A stretch of 34,909 bases of DNA from Actinomycetes bacterium (lineage in GTDB: Bacteria; Actinomycetota; Acidimicrobiia; Acidimicrobiales; Bog-793): NCBI GenBank assembly GCA_021796455.1, contig JAKACA010000017.1, forward strand, positions 1 through 34,909, read 5' to 3'. The notes below the pieces were generated by a model that did no database searches, was not told where the DNA came from, and worked only from the letters and a program-made list of their open reading frames with translations. Positions within the stretch are counted from its first letter, which is position 1. Each line of letters opens with the position of its first letter. Both the position numbers and the translations under genes were made by a program. This document shows positions 23,883-31,761 of this stretch, piece after piece.

Positions 23883-24752
23883 CTACTCGGCTCCCCCCTT
23901 GCTCGGTACTGCGTCGATCTGCGAAACAGTCCAGTCCTTCGTCGCCGGGTTGACGATGAGCTCGCGGGTCGCGCCACCTGGCAGGTAGAAAGCGAAGTCA
24001 GAGGCCGGGTACACCTGTTCGAAACAGTCGAACGGCCGTCCACCGGGGTCGACGCTGAGCCCGCGGATGCGCACCACGCTCGATCCCGTGCTCAAGTTGA
24101 GAAGCCGGCGCTGCTCGTCGGTCGGCGAGACCACCTCGAGGTACTGCTCCTCCGAAGCGTCCTTGAGCAAATAGCGCCGTTCGAGCAGGCCATAGAGCGA
24201 GTCCGTCACCTCCCCGCCGTAGCGGTCGAGGTCGGGCGCGAGCTCGACTGGGATGGCTGCGGTCTCTACGACCATCGGGCGGCCGTCGAGCAGGCGCAGG
24301 CGGTGGATCCACCAGATGCGTGCGCCGGGTGAGAGCTTGAGGGCTTCTCGCAGATCGTGTGACGGCAGGCCCGCCACCAGGCTCAGCACTCTCGTGCCGA
24401 CTCGAATCGCCGCTGATCCACTCGAAACTGTCCCGAGTAGGCCACCCGAGCGTGCAGGCTCGGCCGTGATCCTTGGTCGAGCCAGAAACGTCCCTACCCC
24501 CTGGTGGCGCCGGATCCGGCCCTGACGCTCGAGCTCTGTGAGGGCGCGCGTGACAGTGATGCGACTCACGCCGGCGAGCTCACAAAGCTCGGCTTGCGTA
24601 GGCAGCAGGTCGCCCGGGACCAGCTGGCGCTCGGTGATCGTCTGTTCGAGCAGATCGATCACCTGCTCGTAGCGGAGACGTGAGGGGGCGGCACCTGCCA
24701 CCCGCGGCCCATTACCGCCCCGCCTCATCTGGCCGAGATCTATCAGCGTCAC
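23883..24752 (-). CDS. GntR-family (HutC/UTRA) transcriptional regulator
   Basis: A 289-residue regulator with a GntR winged helix at about 27-92 (LRYEQVIDLLEQTITERQLVPG, CELAGVSRITVTRALTELER, GVGTFLARP) and a UTRA effector domain from about 105 to 275 (PGARIWWIHRLRLLDGRPMV, PASDFAFYLPGG). HutC-type members sense phosphosugars, amino sugars or histidine-pathway compounds; FrlR of the fructoselysine operon is of this type. It heads the permease-kinase-isomerase set and should repress it until its effector binds. The start is most likely GTG 24752. It is 44 bases after the aminotransferase on the same strand. Confidence 0.92.
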   Translation of the reverse strand: MTLIDLGQMRRGGNGPRVAGAAPSRLRYEQVIDLLEQTITERQLVPGDLLPTQAELCELAGVSRITVTRALTELERQGRIRRHQGVGTFLARPRITAEPARSGGLLGTVSSGSAAIRVGTRVLSLVAGLPSHDLREALKLSPGARIWWIHRLRLLDGRPMVVETAAIPVELAPDLDRYGGEVTDSLYGLLERRYLLKDASEEQYLEVVSPTDEQRRLLNLSTGSSVVRIRGLSVDPGGRPFDCFEQVYPASDFAFYLPGGATRELIVNPATKDWTVSQIDAVPSKGGAE

Positions 24753-24796
24753 GTGTCCCCCTTCTTCGCGTGAGCGAGCTCGTCGATACCCTCTTG

Positions 24797-26155
24797 CTAT
24801 CCGAGCCGAGCGGACTTCTTCGCGACAGCTGTCATCGCGTCGCCTGCAGCGTTCAGGGTCTCGTCTATGTCCTGGTCCGTGTGGACGAGGGAGACGAAGA
24901 GATTCTCGAACTGGCTCGGATGGAACAGCACGCCACGCATCACCATCTCCTCGTACCAGCTTCTGAAGAGCGCCGTGTCGGCATAGCGCGCGGCGTCACG
25001 CCAGTTCCTGATCGGATGCTCGCTGAACCACAGCTGGAACACCGTCCCGAGCCCCTCGATCGTGACCGCAAGCCCGCTGGAGTCCGCGAGGGATCGCAAG
25101 CCTTCGGCGAGGCGGTAACCGAGCTTTACCTGCCGCTCGTAGAGCCCGGGCTCCGAGAGCACGTCCATCGTCGCCGAGACGGCCGCGCATTGTATGACGT
25201 TCGCGTTGTAGGTGCCCGAGTGGGAGTAGCGACCATCGGCGATCATGGCCATCACCTCTTTGCTTCCGCCGATCGCCGCCACTGGGAAGCCACCACCGAG
25301 ACCCTTGGCGAGAGTGGTGATGTCTGGCATCACGCCGTAGAACTCCTGCGCTCCGCCCCGGGCGAAGCGAAAGCCTGTGATCACCTCGTCGAAGATGAGG
25401 AGCGAGCCGTGGCGTTGCGTCTCTTCACGGAGCAGCTCCAAATAGCCCGGCTCGGGGAGGATGCAACCGGTGTTGAAAACGGCAGGCTCGGTGATGATCG
25501 CGGCCACCTCTGCGCCGCGCTCGGACATGACGCGAGCAAGGCTCTCGGGGTCGTTCCAAGAAAGGACGATCAAGGTGTCCGCAAGCTCTCGCGGGACTCC
25601 AGGGCCAGCAGGCACGGGTCGGGGCGACTCCATTGGCCCGGCCTTTTTCGGATCGACGTGATTGCTCCAGTACACGGTGTCCTGCCACCCGTGGTAGTGG
25701 CCCTCGAAGCGGATGATCATGCGCCGTCCGGTATATGCACGGGCAAGGCGGACCGCGGTACCTACGACCTCGCTCCCGGAGTTGGAGAAGCGCACCATCT
25801 CGATGCTCGGGACCGCCGCGACCACTTTCTCCGCCGCCTCGATCTCGAGCTCGTACGAAAGACCAAAGCAGGTGCCCAGATCTTGGATCGCCTCGACAAC
25901 CGCCTTGGTGACAGCGGGATGACGGTGACCAAGGATCATCGGTCCAAGGCCCAGGAGATAGTCGATGTACTCGTTGCCGTCGACGTCCCTCATGCGGGAG
26001 CCCGAGCCCTCAGCGATGAAAGGTGGGTACGGCTCCCACCCGAACTTCACCGTCCGGGCGCTGCTCCCGGCACCGCCGGGAATGACCGCGCTTGCCCTCT
26101 CGAACAGCTCGAGCGAGTGAGATAGGCGGGCGGCGTACTCCTCGTCGAAACCCAT
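24797..26155 (-). CDS. Class III PLP aminotransferase (glutamate-1-semialdehyde aminomutase-like)
   Basis: A 452-residue fold-type I PLP enzyme. The PLP Lys is K284 in TLAKGLGGGFPVAAIGG, the ring-N Asp is D256 in LLIFDEVITGFR, the phosphate-binding GSE is at 127-129, and the stacking Tyr is Y154 in EGHYHGW. Resemblance to HemL is clear, but no other heme genes are nearby, and the linked APC permease and GntR regulator favour amino-acid or amine catabolism over 5-aminolevulinate synthesis. GGAGG lies 10 bases before ATG 26155. It could be transcribed from its own promoter after the intrinsic terminator at 26262-26309. Confidence 0.88.
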   Translation of the reverse strand: MGFDEEYAARLSHSLELFERASAVIPGGAGSSARTVKFGWEPYPPFIAEGSGSRMRDVDGNEYIDYLLGLGPMILGHRHPAVTKAVVEAIQDLGTCFGLSYELEIEAAEKVVAAVPSIEMVRFSNSGSEVVGTAVRLARAYTGRRMIIRFEGHYHGWQDTVYWSNHVDPKKAGPMESPRPVPAGPGVPRELADTLIVLSWNDPESLARVMSERGAEVAAIITEPAVFNTGCILPEPGYLELLREETQRHGSLLIFDEVITGFRFARGGAQEFYGVMPDITTLAKGLGGGFPVAAIGGSKEVMAMIADGRYSHSGTYNANVIQCAAVSATMDVLSEPGLYERQVKLGYRLAEGLRSLADSSGLAVTIEGLGTVFQLWFSEHPIRNWRDAARYADTALFRSWYEEMVMRGVLFHPSQFENLFVSLVHTDQDIDETLNAAGDAMTAVAKKSARLG

Positions 26156-26214
26156 CTCGAAGCAACCTCCGGCACCCGATCCCGTCCCTGCTGCGGCTGC
26201 ACGCTACTATGCCA

Positions 26215-26237
26215 TGTCAAGGATAGCAAGCATGACA
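26215..26237. promoter_or_regulatory. Candidate operator/promoter of the aminotransferase run
   Basis: The sequence TGTCA-13 bases-TGACA is an inverted repeat 60 bases upstream of the aminotransferase ATG. On the minus strand the left arm reads TTGACA (26220-26215), an exact -35 hexamer, but no good -10 follows at 17 bases. The spacing of repeat and start fits an operator; the local GntR protein is the obvious candidate to bind it. Confidence 0.3.
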
Positions 26238-26261
26238 AGTGTGAGGATGTCCTCGGCAGCG

Positions 26262-26309
26262 AGAAAAGAAAAGGCCCGGCAGCCGCGCTTTCGCGCGTCT
26301 GCCGGGCCT
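26262..26309 (-). terminator. Intrinsic terminator after the liv operon
   Basis: On the minus strand GGCCCGGCAG pairs with CTGCCGGGCC (10 bp), with an inner CGCGC-GAAA-GCGCG hairpin, followed by TTTTCTTTTCT. A long GC stem, tetraloop and U-rich tail make a convincing rho-independent terminator. It lies 46 bases beyond the binding-protein stop and separates the importer from the aminotransferase run. Confidence 0.93.
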
Positions 26310-26354
26310 CTTCGTCGCTGAGCCGCCGCTCTAAGCGACTACGGCACCAAAGCC

Positions 26355-27638
26355 TCAGTACAGCGCCGCGAGCTTGCTCGCCGGCTCCACGAAGACCGTG
26401 TGGAGGCTGCCGCTCGCGCTGAACTGCTCGACTTCGAAGGACGAGAACACGTTGTGGTACTTGTTGAAGTTCTCGTTGCCGCTGGCGCCCTCGTAGTTGA
26501 TCTTGCGGTGCTTCTTCAAGAGCGCCAAGCAGCTCGGGTACGTGTAGCACTTCGTCCCAGGCGGGTTCGAGATCTTCGTGATGAAGGGCCGCCATACCAC
26601 CGGGTTCGTCGAGTGCGCGGCGTCCATCGCGAGAGAGGCAATGATGACCGCGTCGTACATTGCCGGCGAGGCCGGCAGCGGGGACCTCGTGTGCCAGACC
26701 TTCTGGTAGGCGTTGAGGAACGCTGCGTTGGCCGGAGCGTACGCCGGCGGGGCCGCCATCCCGGTCATCCAGTGCGCGGCATACTTGAGCCCGAAAGCTT
26801 GTGCCAGCTGGATCGCGGCGCCCGTGTCGCCTGTGATGTAGGGGATGTTCATGTGACCAAGCTGCCTGATGTTCGCGAAGAACGTGCTTGCCGTCTGCGG
26901 GTCCATGTGGAAGAAGGCACACTGCGGCTTCTTCCCGCTGAACAGCTTGGCGACGGCTGACAGGTACGAGCTCTGCCCTGCGACGATCGTCGCGCTCGCG
27001 ACGATCTTGCCGCCAAGGTGCGTGAAGGCGCGAGTCACCGGGCCGACCTCGGCCTGCGCGTTCGGGCCGGAGTCGTAGATCTCGGCAGCGTAGCGACAGT
27101 TCTTCGCGTGGTAGGCGTAGTAGGCCTCGCCCGAGAGAAGCTCGGAGTCCGACGGGAACACCCTGTAGACATAGGGGTAGTTCATGTAGTCGAGCTGTGT
27201 CGTGCCGCCTTCCATCAGGTCGACGACGTGGTCGGGACCGAACTGGCGGATGACGCCCTCGATCTCGAGCGACGACGGCCCGAACACCACGACCGGGTGG
27301 TAGAGCAGCAGCGTCCTAAATGCCGTCACCGCGTCGACCGGGTCGCCCGCCGTGTCCTCGAGGTGGGTGGAGTACTGCGCCCCCATGATCCCCCCGGCGT
27401 GATCGACGGCATAGATCCCGGCCTGGACGCCGTGGTCAAACCACTGGCCGACGAACGCCTCCTTGCCGCTCATCGGCAGGAGGATCCCGGCGCTCACCGA
27501 CTTCGGTGCCTTTCGCACGCTGGCAGTGGCCGGGGCGGCGCTCAACGCGCTGACAGCCGACAGGACAAGGGCTCCCGCTAACACGAGCGGGACTCCGACC
27601 TTCGTGCGCCAGCGCCTCGTAGCACGCTTGAGTGACAT
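26355..27638 (-). CDS. Branched-chain-type ABC importer substrate-binding protein
   Basis: A 427-residue periplasmic-type binding protein (type I, HAAT/LivK-like) that delivers amino acids, amides, urea or small acids to the LivHMGF complex. Residues 1-39 form a signal sequence (MSLKRATRRWRTKVG, then a hydrophobic stretch and ALSAAPATA). The mature N terminus has the family pattern SAGILLPMSGKEAFVGQWFDHGVQAG, and the two lobes are joined by a hinge near the middle. ATG 27638 is chosen because GGAGG precedes it and it begins the signal sequence; in-frame sequence upstream to 27722 has no support. The ligand cannot be read. A single Cys pair (CYTYPSC) may be disulfide-bonded outside the cell. 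Confidence 0.92.
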   Translation of the reverse strand: MSLKRATRRWRTKVGVPLVLAGALVLSAVSALSAAPATASVRKAPKSVSAGILLPMSGKEAFVGQWFDHGVQAGIYAVDHAGGIMGAQYSTHLEDTAGDPVDAVTAFRTLLLYHPVVVFGPSSLEIEGVIRQFGPDHVVDLMEGGTTQLDYMNYPYVYRVFPSDSELLSGEAYYAYHAKNCRYAAEIYDSGPNAQAEVGPVTRAFTHLGGKIVASATIVAGQSSYLSAVAKLFSGKKPQCAFFHMDPQTASTFFANIRQLGHMNIPYITGDTGAAIQLAQAFGLKYAAHWMTGMAAPPAYAPANAAFLNAYQKVWHTRSPLPASPAMYDAVIIASLAMDAAHSTNPVVWRPFITKISNPPGTKCYTYPSCLALLKKHRKINYEGASGNENFNKYHNVFSSFEVEQFSASGSLHTVFVEPASKLAALY

Positions 27639-27728
27639 GATGCCTCCTTCGCTTTCTTGGTGGTGTTTTTTCTCTACTTCCCTGACCTGGGCGCGTAGCG
27701 CGCCACGGGCGGGTTCCCTCACCCCTCC

Positions 27729-28529
27729 TCAGGGCGAGACCTTGTTGTCGAGAGGTCCCTCCAGCCTCCCGGCGAGCACGTGCTTTTCGCTTTGCGACTC
27801 GCTTTGCGACTCGCCTCGCGCGCGATCGGATGCACCAAGGAAGATCGCCGCCAGATCGAGGTCCGCAAGGCGCGCCGGGGTGCCGCGCTCGTGATTGCGC
27901 CCGGCGACGAGGATGTAGACCCAGTCAGCGCTGCGCAGAGCACGGTCGACGTTCTGCTCGACGACGACGACCGACGTGCCGAGCTCGGCGATGCGACGGA
28001 CCTGCGACCAGACGACGTCGACATTTGCCGGCGACAGGCCCGCGGTCGGCTCGTCCAAGAGGATCACCTTCGGGTCCGACATGAGCGCGCGGGCCATGCC
28101 GAGCATGTTGCGCTGCCCCCCGCTCAACTGCCCGGCCTTGCGTCGCCGAGCGATCGCGAGGTCGGGGAAGATGTCGAACACCTCGCTCTGACGCCCGGCG
28201 AGGTTGCGCCGGTTCACGAACGCGCCGAGCTCGAGGTTCTCCTCGACGCTCATCGCGGCGAACACGTTCTCGACCTGCGGGACATATGCCATCCCGGCAC
28301 GGGCCACCTCGTGGGCGAGAAGGTGTGAGATGTCCTGCTCGTCGAGGAGCACCTTCCCCGCGTTCCGCTCGACGAGACCGAAGGTAGCCTTCATCGCCGT
28401 CGACTTCCCGGCGCCGTTCGGCCCGACGATCGCGACCACCTGGCTCACACGAGCCTCGAGCGCGATATCGAAGATGACGGGGACGCGGCCGTAGCCCGCG
28501 GTCAGCCCCTCAACTTTCAGCACGCACAT
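27729..28529 (-). CDS. livF: LivF-type ABC transporter ATPase
   Basis: A 266-residue ATPase of the branched-chain-type importer. Walker A is GPNGAGKST, the signature is LSGGQRNMLGMARALMSDP, Walker B is VILLDEPTAGLSP, and the switch His is replaced by Gln (VVVVEQNV), which is normal for LivF. It is about 30 residues longer than typical because of a C-terminal tail containing ESQSESQSEK, encoded by a short tandem repeat at 27786-27812. GGGGAG precedes ATG 28529. Gap to the upstream livG stop is 30 bases. Confidence 0.93.
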   Translation of the reverse strand: MCVLKVEGLTAGYGRVPVIFDIALEARVSQVVAIVGPNGAGKSTAMKATFGLVERNAGKVLLDEQDISHLLAHEVARAGMAYVPQVENVFAAMSVEENLELGAFVNRRNLAGRQSEVFDIFPDLAIARRRKAGQLSGGQRNMLGMARALMSDPKVILLDEPTAGLSPANVDVVWSQVRRIAELGTSVVVVEQNVDRALRSADWVYILVAGRNHERGTPARLADLDLAAIFLGASDRARGESQSESQSEKHVLAGRLEGPLDNKVSP

Positions 28530-28559
28530 CTCGAAGCTCCCCTGAGCGCACTCAACGCG

Positions 28560-29417
28560 TCATCCCTTCGCACCGACCTCTACGACTCCCCCGGTGAGGT
28601 ACGCCGATACCACCTCGCTATTGCCTCGGAGCTCGGCCATCGTCCCGGTTGCAAGCGTCTGGCCGACCGCCATCACGATGGCCCGGTCGCACATCTTCTC
28701 GACCACGTCGAGGTTGTGCTCGACCATGAGGAAGGTCGTCCCTCGCTCATCTCTCAGCCGGGAGATGTGGTCGGCAAGCCTCTCGATGAGAGCAGGATTG
28801 ATCCCCGCCATCGGCTCGTCGAGGACGAGCATCTTCGGGTCGGCCATAACGGCTCGCGCCAGCTCGAGCAGGCGCTTCTGACCGCCGCTGAGCGCTCGCG
28901 CATAGTCGTTGCGCTTCCCGTAGAGGCCGAACTCGGCGAGGACCTCGACAGCACGCTGCACGTGCGCGCGCTCTTCAGCACGAAACTTCCCCGGGCGGAA
29001 GAGCACGGTCGCGAGCTTCTCCCCCGCCTGGCGCTGCGGCGACACCATGAGGTTTTCGAGCACGGTCATCGCTGGGTACTCGCGCGATATCTGGAAGGTC
29101 CGGATCAGTCCACCGAGCGCCACCTCATGGCTCGGCCTCCCGGTGATGTCGCGCCCGTCGAAGAGCACCTTGCCCCCCTGCGGGCGGATCGCCCCTGCCA
29201 CCACATTGACGAGCGTCGTTTTTCCTGCCCCGTTGGGGCCGATGAGAGCCGTGATGCTCCCTCTCTCGACACCGAAGCTGCAACCCGTCAGCGCGCGCAC
29301 GCCACCGAAGCTCCGGACGAGGTCGTGGACCTCGAGTATCTCGTCGACGACCTTCTGGCCGGCGGGCTGTGGCGCCGGCCGCGCGGCGGGCTGTGGCGCC
29401 GGGGAGCTACCGCTCAT
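28560..29417 (-). CDS. livG: LivG-type ABC transporter ATPase
   Basis: A 285-residue ATPase partner of LivF. Walker A is GPNGAGKTT, the signature is LSGGQKRLLELARAVMADP, Walker B is MLVLDEPMAGINP and the switch His is in LMVEHNLDVV. The N terminus has an unusual Ala/Pro/Gln-rich extension of about 20 residues made of PAPQPA repeats (an 18-base unit repeated at 29361 and 29385). ATG 29417 overlaps the stop of a six-codon micro-ORF created by a local duplication (see that entry), so translation may depend on re-initiation. Start choice is supported by coupling to livM. Confidence 0.93.
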   Translation of the reverse strand: MSGSSPAPQPAARPAPQPAGQKVVDEILEVHDLVRSFGGVRALTGCSFGVERGSITALIGPNGAGKTTLVNVVAGAIRPQGGKVLFDGRDITGRPSHEVALGGLIRTFQISREYPAMTVLENLMVSPQRQAGEKLATVLFRPGKFRAEERAHVQRAVEVLAEFGLYGKRNDYARALSGGQKRLLELARAVMADPKMLVLDEPMAGINPALIERLADHISRLRDERGTTFLMVEHNLDVVEKMCDRAIVMAVGQTLATGTMAELRGNSEVVSAYLTGGVVEVGAKG

Positions 29418-29444
29418 GGCTCAGTTGCGCTCATGGCTCAGTTG
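29411..29444. repeat. 17-bp tandem duplication at livM/livG junction
   Basis: cgctcatggctcagttg occurs exactly at 29411-29427 and 29428-29444. On the minus strand it duplicates the stop-start junction: after the livM TGA there is GCC, then ATG AGC GCA ACT GAG CCA TGA (29434-29414), a six-codon micro-ORF whose stop overlaps the livG ATG. Without the second copy livG would begin 3 bases after livM. Confidence 0.92.
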
Positions 29445-30451
29445 GTGCTCGCCGCGGCCGGGGCGGGAGCCAGGTCGAGGGAGTCCGTCCGCAGCGGCAC
29501 TTCGAAAAAGCGCGCCTTGCGCTCGCCGATCACGCCTTGGGGTCGGAACCAGAGGGTCAGGATCACTAGCGCCCCGATGCACATGTTGCGGATCTCGGGG
29601 ATAAGGCTCGGGAAGGAGGGGATCGCCGGGAGGAACCGAGTCGCCTCGTTGAAGAGCACGGCCACGAGGAACGACCCGACAACGGCACCGAGATTGTTGC
29701 CGCGCCCGCCGACGATGAGCGCGGCCCACACGACGAACGTCTCGCTCGTGCCCCAGCCCGCCGGCGCAAGAGCGGTGATGAACCATATCGTCAGGACTCC
29801 GCCGATCCCGACGAAGACGCAACCTGTCACCATCGCAGTCATCCGTACGCGAAAGGTCCGCTTGCCATATGCCTCGGCGACGTCGAGATCCTCACGAATC
29901 GCGCGCATCGTGCGGCCGAGAGGTGAGTTGTAGATCCGGTTGGCGACGAGCCAGCAGATCACCATGATGACCGCGCACATGCCGAGGAAGAACAGGGTGT
30001 AGGAGTTAGGCGAGAGGTTGAGGACCCCGGCGAACGGCTGGGGGACACCGACGAGACCCTCGAAGCCGTCAAACAGGCCGTTGCTGTTGCCCACGATCCC
30101 AAGAACGATCGACCCGGCCGCGAGGGTGACGATGGCCAGGTAGTCGCTGCGCAACCGGCGCAGCGCGATGAGACCGACGGCATAACCAAGCGCTCCAGCC
30201 GCCGCGGCACCTATGAGGAGTGCCAACGGCCAGGGCAGGGAGAGCCCGAGGATGTAGTAGATGCCGCTTCCGGGTTGGGAAGGGCCGAGGGAGGCAACTC
30301 CTGCCATGTAGCCGCCCATGGCCATGAACGTGATGACTGTGAAGTCGAGTATTCCCGCGTAGCCGAACTGGATGTTCAGGCCGAGAGCGAAGATGTTGTA
30401 GGTGCAGAAGTACACGCCAAGGGTGGCGATGTAGCCGAGGACGACGCCCAT
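29438..30451 (-). CDS. livM: LivM-type ABC transporter permease
   Basis: A 337-residue membrane subunit with about nine to ten helices. The BPD_transp_2 pattern is clear: GLNIQFGYAGILDFTVITFMAMGGY in the first third, LRSDYLAIVTLAAGSI, the cytoplasmic coupling region SPLGRTMRAIREDLDVAEAYGK, and a C-terminal GGRGNNLGAVVGSFLVAVL. The last 25 residues are Ala/Pro-rich. ATG 30451 is 8 bases downstream of the livH stop. It pairs with LivH to form the translocation pore of the importer. Confidence 0.93.
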   Translation of the reverse strand: MGVVLGYIATLGVYFCTYNIFALGLNIQFGYAGILDFTVITFMAMGGYMAGVASLGPSQPGSGIYYILGLSLPWPLALLIGAAAAGALGYAVGLIALRRLRSDYLAIVTLAAGSIVLGIVGNSNGLFDGFEGLVGVPQPFAGVLNLSPNSYTLFFLGMCAVIMVICWLVANRIYNSPLGRTMRAIREDLDVAEAYGKRTFRVRMTAMVTGCVFVGIGGVLTIWFITALAPAGWGTSETFVVWAALIVGGRGNNLGAVVGSFLVAVLFNEATRFLPAIPSFPSLIPEIRNMCIGALVILTLWFRPQGVIGERKARFFEVPLRTDSLDLAPAPAAASTN

Positions 30452-30459
30452 TTGGAGGT

Positions 30460-31335
30460 CTAAGCCTTCCCGATCGTGGGGATGATCCCCTGGGGACGGA
30501 TAACGAGGACGAGCACGAGCACCGCGAATGCCGCGTCGAGGTCATAAGCGGAAGAGATCACGAGGCCGGCGAAGTTGACGACGAGCCCGATGATGATGGC
30601 CCCGATCATCGCCCCGTAGATCTGGCCGATGCCGCCGAGGATCACGGCCGCAAAGATCACGAACAGAAACGTGTTACCGGTGAAGGCCTGGAACTCGACG
30701 GTGTTGAACGCGAGCGTGATCCCACCGAGCCCCGCCAGGCAGCCGCTGATGAACCAGGTCCACAGGGTCACCTTCCTCGTGTCGATGCCGGTGGCGCGTG
30801 CGAGCGGCGCGTTGTCCGACATGGCGCGCATCGACTTTCCGAGGTTGGTCCGGGTGAGCAGAAGGTGGACGGCGACCATCGTCACGACTGCTATGCCGAC
30901 GACCCAGATCTGCGCCGCGGTGAAGCTGAACGGGCCGATGTTCACCGGATTGCCCGCTGCCACCTGGAACTCGTCGAAGCCGACTCCCCATATTGCCTGG
31001 ACAAGGTTGAGCAAGATGAGCGAGAGCCCGAACGTGACGATCAGGAGGAAGAAACCCGACGTACCTCTCCTGACGAACGGCTCGAGAACCAGAGCGTCGA
31101 CCACGACTGCGACGAGCCCCGTGGCGACTACGCCGATCACCGCGGCGAGCCAGATCGGCAGATGGAGAGCTGTCTGTGCCGTGTAAGTGAAGAACATCCC
31201 GAAGGCGAGAAAGGACCCGTACGCGAAGTTCACGTAGTTGGTGACGCCGAACTGAAGGCTGAGCCCGACTGCCGCGAGCGCGAGAACGGCCGAGGTGACG
31301 ATCCCAAAGCCGAGAGTCAAGAGGAAGAGGCTCAC
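30460..31335 (-). CDS. livH: LivH-type ABC transporter permease
   Basis: A 291-residue membrane subunit with about eight helices and the LivH pattern: LAAVGLSLQFGVTNYVNFAYGSF near the N terminus, the coupling segment TNLGKSMRAMSDNAPLARATGI and GGIGQIYGAMIGAIIIGLV. It is the first gene of the livHMGF/binding-protein run, which proceeds on the minus strand to the terminator at 26262. The GTG start at 31335 has only a weak ribosome-binding site. Upstream is a 426-base space shared with the divergent sensor kinase. Confidence 0.92.
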   Translation of the reverse strand: MSLFLLTLGFGIVTSAVLALAAVGLSLQFGVTNYVNFAYGSFLAFGMFFTYTAQTALHLPIWLAAVIGVVATGLVAVVVDALVLEPFVRRGTSGFFLLIVTFGLSLILLNLVQAIWGVGFDEFQVAAGNPVNIGPFSFTAAQIWVVGIAVVTMVAVHLLLTRTNLGKSMRAMSDNAPLARATGIDTRKVTLWTWFISGCLAGLGGITLAFNTVEFQAFTGNTFLFVIFAAVILGGIGQIYGAMIGAIIIGLVVNFAGLVISSAYDLDAAFAVLVLVLVIRPQGIIPTIGKA

Positions 31336-31761
31336 CTGACCACGCCCCTGCGCGCTCCGCCACTCGGAGCGCGGCGCGCGTCGCTCGGGCCCTCACGCCA
31401 ACTGATCACCCCTACACCCCCCATTTACCGGCTCGACAACGACGCACGGAGGGTACGCGCGCCGGCTCCCTGACACGGGCTTGCTCTCGTAACCCAAAGC
31501 TCTGCTCAAACGAGTCGTTCTGCTGATTTTGCTCACGGCCGCCCACCCTGGCCCGCCCGCGCAGTAGCCGGCCCCCCATATACCTCGTCGCGAGGGCGCC
31601 TGAGCACCACCGGGAGGGCGTAGAGTGCCTCCGCTGGGTGCCAGAATGCGCGAGCAAGGGCGCATCCGAGCCATCCGATGCGAGCAGTGGTCGGCAGCAC
31701 TTGTCGGGACCAGCAAAGAGGCTGGGACGCTTTAGGAGTGTGCCCCGGGGGGGATGGGTTG
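31336..31761. other. Divergent intergenic region between livH and sensor kinase
   Basis: A 426-base space with no supported gene. It should hold both the livH and kinase promoters. I see imperfect repeats of the type GCTC(A)AACGAG...GCTCACGG near 31506-31545 and a run of gctgg/ctgcc-type GC-rich pieces, but no strong sigma70 pair, terminator or riboswitch. A response-regulator binding site is expected because CitB-type regulators act on neighbouring transport genes. Confidence 0.5.
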
